NCBI GenBank assembly: GCA_027943245.1
Contig: JANDJZ010000668.1
Coordinates: forward strand, 1-24,495
Reading direction: 5' to 3'
Length of the DNA: 24,495 nt
Origin: Acanthamoeba sp. SK_2022b
Taxonomy: Eukaryota > Discosea > Longamoebia > Acanthamoebidae
Shown here: positions 17,723-24,495 of the stretch, piece by piece
How the letters are laid out: each line of letters starts with the position of its first letter
How positions within the stretch are numbered: the first letter of the stretch is position 1
The notes under the pieces: model-generated
The model's input: only the letters and a program-made list of their open reading frames with translations
The model's database searches: none
Told to the model about the DNA's origin: nothing
Made by a program: the position numbers and the translations under genes

Positions 17723-18440
17723 CCAACGTTAACGGCTATCCTGGTCCACGTGTCTTGAAGATGAATGTGGCTCGTGGCGATGAAGCGCGAGTTGAATTGA
17801 CCACGACAGCTGAGCAGGTTGAATGCAAGAATGAGATGATGCGCGTCACACCGCATGTATGCGGGCGTATGGAGATGGGGTGATGCCATGTCGGATGGGA
17901 CTGAAGGTGCACACGATACAGCAAAGGGTGGATAATCTTGATGGGTGGAGGGTCGCGCCCTGCTCTAATGGTGCCTCCCCGCGTCGGTCGGCGACAACCC
18001 GTGGGTTTGGCCCCTTCAGCATTGGTCGAGCTTGAAATTTCACGTGTTGTCGTCAGAACGCAACGCATAGAGCACGAAGGGGACGCAGACGAAGAGGATG
18101 AAGAGGGGTACAAGGGAAGCTCACACTCGGGACTGTGTGCAGGCGATCGGGGGTTCGACAGCGGTGGGAGGGCCCCCGCGGAAAAGTCGGGTGGAGGCAG
18201 AGAAGCGCGCGCAGACCTACACGCCGACAGGGCACCCCCCAACGAACGCAGAGAATGGAAAAGGCTTCAAGCCAGTCCGTAGGGGCAGCACACACAAGGA
18301 CTCACAATCAAACGGCGTGCATTTCCACAGGTTGCCAATGCACAAGTGCGTTTCAGAGACGAGTCCTCCCGCTACACCGCTGTTGTTCCTAAGTTTCTAC
18401 ACGGAGCAGTTGTTGAAGGTTGACCCAGCTGGCAGCCAGT
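17723..18440. other. Intergenic region, no gene supported
   Basis: About 720 bases between two minus-strand genes. Open frames of up to about 110-170 codons exist on both strands, but those on the minus strand lack an ATG at a useful position and neither strand shows the codon bias of the neighbours. It may contain the promoter and leader of the gene at 16484-17722. Confidence 0.45.
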
Positions 18441-20127
18441 TTACACAAGGGGAATGGTGACCTCATCGGCGACACCTGCAACATAGCAAGACGAGGAAGG
18501 GGTGAGCTCACGTCTTGTCAAGTAGAAGAGGGGAGTAGAGTCGAATCAGGAGCAAGAAGCGCATACCGCAGAGGTTGGAACCACGCTGGACGTAGAGGTA
18601 GCCACCATAGCCCCAGTCCTCGCCCCACGAGTTGCGGATGTTCCAGACGCTGTACGTCTGGAAGTCCCAGCCCTCCTGGTTCGAGTAGCCGGTGATCCTG
18701 CGAGAGAAGCAAAAGAAGACCCTCTACACGTCAGCACCGGACCACCAACACCGACGGCGGTAAGCAGCCCACGTACATGACGCAGTGGTCGAGGCTGTCT
18801 TCGCACAGGCTGGTGATGACGCCACCGATGTAGTACTGCCACGACGCTGTAGCGGGAAAGCAACGCAACGTTGGAAGGGGGGGGGGTCAGTAAGTAGCAA
18901 AGGCATGACAGCCGCGTAGAGAGAGGAGGAGGCGTACAGGCATCAACGCAGATGGAGAGGGGACCCCTGGCGGCAAGGCCGTACTGCATCTCGGTCTCGT
19001 TCTTGGTGGTGGTGATGTAGGTCCAGTTGGAGATCTTGGCACCCACGGCAGAGGGCTTGAAGGCGCACTGACCGTCCTCTACACGACGAGCGGGCACACA
19101 CAAACACATCATGCGGGTCAGCGTGTGTCGACACAGGGCCACTGTTGGGGGCGGGCAGGCAAGCGGTACCGGCGGTGTAGGGGTAGGAAGCCTCGGTGTC
19201 GAGACCGCCGGCCTTGATCACGTACTCGTAGGCAGTGGGGGTGTCGCCACCATCGCAGCCGTAGTCGCCGTTGCCCTGATCGCAGTCGACGATCTGCTGG
19301 GGCGCGAGGCTGACCAGCTTACGGCCGGAGAGGAACCACTGGCTCTCGATGGCCTCGGTGGCGCTGAACGCCCAGCCTGCATGGAGAGAGAGAGAGGAGG
19401 TGGGAGAGGTCAGTGCGACTCGAAGGACACGCGGCATATGGGTGGGCGAGCGGCGCGTACAGGAGCCGCACTGGCCCTGGTCCTTGGTCGGGGTGACGGC
19501 GCCCTTGTCGCGCCAGTCGAACTGGTCGGGGATGGCGAAATTGGTGGCGATCTTGGCGGGGACGGGAGCGACCTTCTTCTGGCCGGCGTTGCGGGCGCCC
19601 TTGAGGTAGGTGGCCTGTGTAGCACACGCAGAACCTCAGCACCTCGCGCGCATACCATGCATTCCGATGCAATACTAGCAAATAAACAGCGACAGCGGAG
19701 GGGGGCGAACCTTGAACTCCTTGGGGGTGAGATCAGCGAACTTGTTGACGCCATAGCGGGCACCAGTGCTGGCGGCGTTGAGGGCATCGATGCGATCCAG
19801 GTTGTCCTAAACGCCAAGCGAAGAATTTGTTTTGTCAATTGAGTACGTACCAAAGTGGCAAGCTGGAAGAATGGAGCAGCATGTGCCGTACCCTGAAGAT
19901 CCTGAGCCTGGCACCGTACTCCTCAGAGGCGTAGCTCTTGCCATACTGCGCGGCGAACTCATTGAACTGCTGCTCGACTGATTCCCAAAGGTAACGAAAA
20001 GTCAAAAATGAGCATAACAAGATCATATCAATACGTGCAAGGCCTGCGGCGTACGCGTCATGGTGCCAGCCTCAGCGGCGACGAAGAGGACGGCGAGGGC
20101 CACGAGAACGTAGTAGATGCGCGCCAT
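18441..20127 (-). CDS. Papain-family (C1A) cysteine protease, cathepsin L-like
   Basis: Nine exons: 20055-20127, 19892-19977, 19711-19806, 19461-19614, 19170-19376, 18938-19078, 18777-18846, 18567-18697, 18441-18475; 330 residues. A signal peptide (MARIYYVLVALAVLFVAAEA) is followed by an I29 inhibitor prodomain (QQFNEFAAQYGKSY, YGVNKFADLTPKEF). The mature enzyme begins near IPDQFDWRDKGAV (about residue 113). Catalytic residues: oxyanion Gln131, Cys137 in CGSCWAFSATEAIES, His273 in LDHCVMITGYS, Asn298 in RNSWG. The GCDGG motif and several disulphide cysteines are present. The active-site Cys codon is split by intron 4. The protein should enter the secretory pathway and act in lysosomes or outside the cell. 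His273 is followed by Cys rather than the more usual Gly or Ala. It does not look truncated. Confidence 0.97.
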
Positions 20128-20423
20128 CTTGGCCTTCTGTATTGGACGATAAAAAAGAAAAATAACCAGCCCGACTCGCTTTCCCCAGTGGCCCAACTCC
20201 AGCCAATGGCCGAATGGCGGCCACCCCACAAATGACCCCCCCCCCCGGCCACCTCTTCCACAGAAACCACACAAGCAAGCAGGTAAGCTGGTGTTCTGCT
20301 GCTGGGTTGGAGTGGCCTCGTGCACAGGCTCATGAAGACGACAAGGGGTGGAGCCCCAACGTTGTACAGTGCAAAAATGGAACAGCCAACCATGACCAGG
20401 GGAGATTGGGGGGGGGGGGGTGG

Positions 20424-20657
20424 TCATTGGGGCTGGAGGGGATTGGACTCGTCGTCGAGTTGGGCGAGGATGTGGGCCAGGAGCGGGATGGACTCCTTCT
20501 GGTCGTAGGTGACGAGCGACTGGGCGATCTTGGTCATGTTCTTCACCACGTGGTGGTGAATGTCGGGCAGGTGCTTGCTGTTGACCTGGTCCAGCGACTG
20601 CAACGGCGTGTACTCCTGCAAGTTGTCAGGCTCCGTCTACACACACACACATACACG

Positions 20658-20731
<74 letters not shown>

Positions 20732-23139
20732 GCACACACATGCGCACGGCGTGAGCAAGATGCTGGAGATGATCATGGCACGGGTGGTGGTGGTGGCGCA
20801 CGGCGATCTCGTCGAAGAATTGGTGGATGCGCTCCTTGTTGGCTTCGATGAACGAGTTGGCCGGCAGCATGAACTGCTCCTTCTGGCCGAAGAGCACTTC
20901 GTTGGCCAGATTTTGGATCGTCTTGCTCAGCAGCACGAGGGGTCGACGCCTGTCCGGCGACACTTGCACTGCGCGCGGAGGAGAGCGACCGCCACCCCAC
21001 ACGCAACAGCAACACACGTGAGTCGTGGTGAAGTCTAGGGGGGGGGCGGCGGCGGGGGGGGGGAGGTGATACCCGTGGTGATGCCGTTGGAGTCGGGCGA
21101 GAGGATGGCCGGACAGAAGAAGCGCAGGAAGATGAACCCGGCGATCGACTTGTAGTAGCTGTCCGGGAAGCGCTTCACGCACTCCTGCCGCAGGTGCGCC
21201 ATCATCGCCTTGAAGGGCCTGTCCCACCGCCACCGCGTGACGTCATCATCACAGGTGACGTCAGCAAACAACGGGCAACCCGGTGACTGCGTACGTCGGG
21301 ATCATGTGTGCGGTGGAGTAGACGGCGTCCATGATCCGCTGGCAGTTCTCCAGCAGCCGCCGCATGTTGGCCTCCGTGTCGTCGCCCTCCTTGGCCTTGA
21401 GCGGGTCGACCTTTTGTGTTCACCACCGCGATCGCGGCGGGCTACGAGTCAGCGAGCTGTCGACACGTTGCCCCCCCCCCCAATGCGTGTGCGTGCGCGA
21501 GGTGGCTGCCGATTACCTCGTAGCCATCGTTGGAGGCCAGGAATTCGTTCATGAGGTTCTGGAGCGTGGCCAGCATATAGGGTCGGCCAGTGAGGCGCGT
21601 GAACGCCGTCATCAGCTTCGTTGCCGTGGTGTTGCCTCGGAACAGCGTCGACGCCGTGTCTGACGCACCGCCCCACGAATCGCCGCGTCAGCGCGATGGG
21701 GGGGGGGGAGAGGGGGAGAGGGAGAGAGGGAGAGGGGAGAGAGCGGTGAAGGCGCGCGCACCGGTTTCGCTGACCTCCTTCGTGATGCCGATGTGGATGA
21801 TGGGGAGGGTGAGCTTGTAGGCGTCCAAGATCTGCACCAGCGTCTCCAGCGTCTGCGCTTGGTCGGCTCCCGCCGACGCGCAGATGGCGCCCACCACCGC
21901 CAAGTCGGGGTTGGCCAGCAGCTGATCGCGCAGGCGCAGATGGGCGTCAGTCAGTGCGGGAAGAGGCCCGACACCGGTGCAGAGCAAGCAGAGCTGCGTG
22001 ATGCGCGGGGTACCTCGACGAGAGGCCGATACTTGTTCTGCTCGGCGAGGGTGAGGCGCTGCCACTTGAGCTCCTCTTTCTGCGCCCTGTGCTCCGCCGC
22101 CTGCTCCCTTTGCTGCATCACACACACGCGAACACGTGTGAATGTATGTGTGGAATGTTGTGCGCATTCTTGCGGACACTCCTGTGGAATGCGCGGCGAG
22201 GCCTTACCTTGTGTATGTACATTTGGAGCTCGGTGATGTAGGTGTCGAGGTTGTACAGGTGTTCGTAGGAGGCGCGGAGGTGCTCGAGCTGCGCGCGCAT
22301 GAACTGGACGTAGTGCGTAAGCACGACGAACTCCTTGATTTCGATCACGTCCGACAGCCGATTGGAGGCCTCGATCAGGCGACGGTTGTACTTGCGCTTG
22401 GCGTAGTGGTAGTGCGTGTACGCCTGCACCACCACGCTCTCGAATTAGGCCACGTGCGTGTGCGTGCGTGCGTGCGTGCGTGCGTGCGTGTCGTGTGGCT
22501 CGTTGGGGCGAGCGACGCACCGAGAACAGCTCCAAAGGCTTGTCCGTCTTGGAGGAGAGCTGGCTCTGGAGCTGGGAGCTGGCTGCGTCGAACTGAATGC
22601 GCGACTCCCTGAACCGCTGCTTGGCCCTCTGTCGTGCGCACGCAAGCACGCGCGCGTGTCAGCCAACCGCAACCGCAACCGCAACCGCAACCACGAGGGG
22701 GTGGCAGGCGCAGTCTCCCGCGCGTGCCCCGACCTACCCGAGCTTGGGCGATGTCCTCCTTCATGAACCGCTCCACCCCGTTGACGAAGGCCATCGCCTC
22801 CTTGCACTGTGAGGGAAGCCCCCACAGGGGAGGAGAGGCGGAGACGTCATTCACTCTCGACCCAACACTCAACTCGACTCGACTCGATTCGATGGACGCG
22901 TACCAGCTCTTCCCGGGCCTGGCCCAGCTTGATCTGCACGGTCGCGAACTGCACCAGCGCGGGCCCTGCGCGACGCATGCGTGGAGCAGGCTGGATGAGC
23001 GGCGCTGGCGCGGGGGAGGGCGGCATGATGGGCGAGGGGCGGGCGAGGGGCGGTACCGGCAATGCTCTTCAGCTTCTCGGGCGCGCCCATGGCCGACAGG
23101 TGCTCGCCCATCGCCACGCTCGCGGCGGCGTAGGCTACA

Positions 23140-23175
<36 letters not shown>

Positions 23176-23642
23176 TCACATCACATCACACACAAACCGG
23201 CCCTGAACTGGTGAGCAGGCGGCGCGTGGGTGGAGCGGGGCGGGAGAGGGGCGGCGCACCCTGCTCCTCGCGCATCAACGTGCGGGCGAGACGTGCAGCC
23301 TCGGCGTAGGACTTGTCGAGCTCCTTCACGCGTTCATTCGTTCCCTTAAATTCTATGTAGACGAGGAAGAGTGTGGCATTGTCCAAATTAATCACGAATG
23401 CAAGGGCAAACGTAGAGAGATGCATATCATCATGATTTAAATGAAGGATGGAGGAGCCCCAAGATGCCATCGTGGGTGCTGGGTATCGATTGGGAGCGCG
23501 TCTGCGTACCGGTGGTGTAGCCCGAGTTCTCGGAGACGGCGATGGCCTGGAGGATTTTGGTCTTTTTGATTGCCACCTTCTTCTTCCATCGCTCCGTCAC
23601 CGAACTCGTGTTCGGCACCACCTTCTTCTTCGCCGGCTTCAT
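20424..23642 (-). CDS. BAR-like domain plus RasGAP protein
   Basis: Fourteen exons: 23510-23642, 23260-23352, 23057-23134, 22904-22965, 22738-22806, 22521-22628, 22208-22438, 22014-22112, 21762-21921, 21517-21659, 21295-21410, 21073-21218, 20802-20968, 20424-20636; 605 residues, all phases consistent. Residues about 15-260 are almost wholly helical and charged, in the style of an ACAP/GRAF-type BAR domain (VQFATVQIKLGQAREEL, CKEAMAFVNGVERFMKED, YTHYHYAKRKYNRRLIEASN). A charged linker (259-291) follows. Residues about 292-535 are a RasGAP domain: the arginine-finger motif TLFRGNTTATKLM (Arg352) and the FLR motif AGFIFLRFFCPAILSPDS (461-463). It should accelerate GTP hydrolysis by Ras/Rap-type GTPases at curved membrane. 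The start is the first ATG of an open frame beginning with a basic KPAKKKV stretch. A PH-containing gene ends 170 bases upstream on the same strand. Confidence 0.93.
20662..20730. repeat. (CA)n repeat in RasGAP intron 13
   Basis: A 69-nt pure tract, extended with interruptions to 20639, lies in intron 20637-20801. On the sense strand the TG repeat runs straight into the acceptor TGTGTAG, leaving no separate pyrimidine tract. Confidence 0.96.
21238..21263. promoter_or_regulatory. Two TGACGTCA palindromes in RasGAP intron 11
   Basis: Perfect CRE-type palindromes at 21238-21245 and 21256-21263, 18 bp apart, inside the 76-nt intron 21219-21294. They could bind bZIP (CREB/ATF-like) factors; an intronic regulatory role is inference. 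Confidence 0.35.
22461..22490. repeat. (TGCG)n repeat in RasGAP-gene intron 6
   Basis: Seven and a half tetranucleotide units within intron 22439-22520. Confidence 0.92.
22665..22692. repeat. (AACCGC)n repeat in RasGAP-gene intron 5
   Basis: Four complete hexamer units and a partial one within intron 22629-22737. The sense strand reads (GCGGTT)n. Confidence 0.92.
23138..23174. repeat. (CACG)n repeat in RasGAP-gene intron 2
   Basis: About nine tetranucleotide units, followed by three ATCAC units, within intron 23135-23259 close to the GTGTAG acceptor. Confidence 0.92.
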
Positions 23643-23812
23643 CTTACGCACGGGCAATTATTACTTTTAAATAAAAACCTAATATTCGCACCATTAACCA
23701 GAACGTATTATTTGTCATTGGTTTTTAATTTGAAAATAAATAATATATTGCCCTTGTCACCGCCTCGTCAGGTGACGACGTCAAGCAAGCGTAGCGCACA
23801 TCCCGCCGGATC

Positions 23813-24495
23813 TCACGTTGGCCTGGAGGACAGGGACTGGAGGTCGCGAAGCCACTCGTCGCGGTCCTTGATAGTGGCGGCCTGCCACTTGGTGGTCTTC
23901 CCGTGCACGGTCAGCTGCAGGCCGCGCTCAGGCTTGTCCAGCGGCTTCGCCTCCACCGCGTGCTTCAGCTCGATCGTGCCCTGGGCAGTGCCCCCAAATT
24001 CCGATCGTGATGAGCCCTCGCCGAGCCTCGGTGGGGGAGGGGCGGAGGAGGGGGAGGTGGAGGTGGAGGTGGAGGAGCGTCGTTGTTACCTTGACGCACA
24101 GGTCGGTGGGCAGGGCCGATGGCGGGAGCCGTGGCGACGTCTTGCCGTTGGCCTTGCTCACGGTGATAACGACGATGTCGTTGAACAACACCACCTGCGT
24201 CGCGGGGCCGCCATACATGAACGAGTGGGCAAGTGGTCAGGCAATGAATGGCTGTGTGTTGTGTGGGTGGGTGGGTGTGGGCGTACATGTCGATCCTTGA
24301 AGTCGCTTCGATGAACGAGCCTGAGGGGTCCCTCCCTGATGTACTTTCTCTGCGGCTGAGACAGGCTCGCCTGCAAAAACAAGGCCAGCGCCGACCAGCG
24401 TTGGCGCCGCCGCGTTCAGTTTCGGCGCGCAATGCACAACCGCACGCGCGCGACGCCAAGGTGGTACCGCCAGTTTCTTGTCGTCGATGTGGTCC
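23813..24495 (-). CDS. PH domain at the 3' end of a probable DH-PH RhoGEF
   Basis: Partial gene; the 5' part lies beyond the right edge. Exons: 24468 to the edge, 24287-24370, 24090-24194, 23813-23980; the visible product ends SLSSRPT-stop. The junction DKKLAASLSQPQRKYIREGPLRLV looks like the last helix of a Dbl-homology domain running into the first strand of its PH domain. A typical PH core follows (RHVVLFNDIVVITV, LTVHGKTTKWQAATIKDRDEWLRDLQSL, with the conserved Trp in the C-terminal helix). In DH-PH proteins this PH domain assists exchange on Rho/Rac GTPases. The catalytic DH domain itself is not in the window, so the RhoGEF call rests on the junction only. The stop codon overlaps a donor-like AC|GTGAGA. 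Confidence 0.78.

Noticed and set aside
17736..18242. 168-codon minus-strand frame between the low-complexity gene and the protease
   Set aside because: It begins at a TTG and lacks the codon bias of neighbouring genes. The plus-strand frame at 17941-18282 is equally unconvincing.
23142..23174. Tandem GCAC units considered as a CRISPR-like array
   Set aside because: Units are four bases with no spacers, and they lie inside an intron of a eukaryotic gene.

Overview
The window reads as nuclear DNA of a free-living amoeba, most likely Acanthamoeba. The gene at 13664-14206 encodes a 138-residue ADF/cofilin that I recognise as actophorin. The other genes have many short introns (mostly 60-150 nt), GC-rich third codon positions and very short intergenic gaps. 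Gene models were assembled by hand from reading frame, splice-site and phase consistency; nothing was aligned against a database.

Layout, left to right. The 5' end of a minus-strand nucleotide-sugar-transporter-like gene (1-521) runs off the left edge. Next comes a cluster of five minus-strand tRNA genes (Lys-CTT, Ala-AGC, Gly-GCC, Asp-GTC, Ala-AGC; 791-2300) in AT-richer DNA containing an A16 tract. A small two-exon gene with a mitochondrial-type N terminus follows (2417-2808), then an unrecognised acidic-protein gene (3608-4711). The acidic-protein gene diverges from a 13-exon VID27-like gene (4895-8522) across a 183-bp promoter. VID27 converges on 5-hydroxyisourate hydrolase (8660-9214), which diverges from SUMO-activating enzyme subunit 1 (9346-10996) across 131 bp.

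From 11289 to the right edge every gene is on the minus strand: a C2-domain SNAP-25-like Qbc-SNARE (11289-13252), actophorin (13664-14206), PP4 catalytic subunit (14824-16348), a single-exon basic/low-complexity protein (16484-17722), a papain-family cysteine protease (18441-20127), a BAR-like plus RasGAP protein (20424-23642), and the 3' end of a gene whose last exons encode a PH domain, probably of a DH-PH RhoGEF (23813-24495).

The genes are mostly independent housekeeping functions: purine catabolism, SUMO conjugation, phosphatase signalling, proteolysis, actin turnover. Two points deserve attention. The C2-Qbc SNARE has no cysteine and carries histidine at the Qc ionic-layer position. The neighbouring PH (RhoGEF-type) and BAR-RasGAP genes lie in the domain order found fused in one Dictyostelium protein, RGBARG, which coordinates Rac and Ras at macropinocytic cups. 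The longest CA/TG microsatellites all lie inside introns. No phage, plasmid, CRISPR or recognisable transposon coding sequence was seen.
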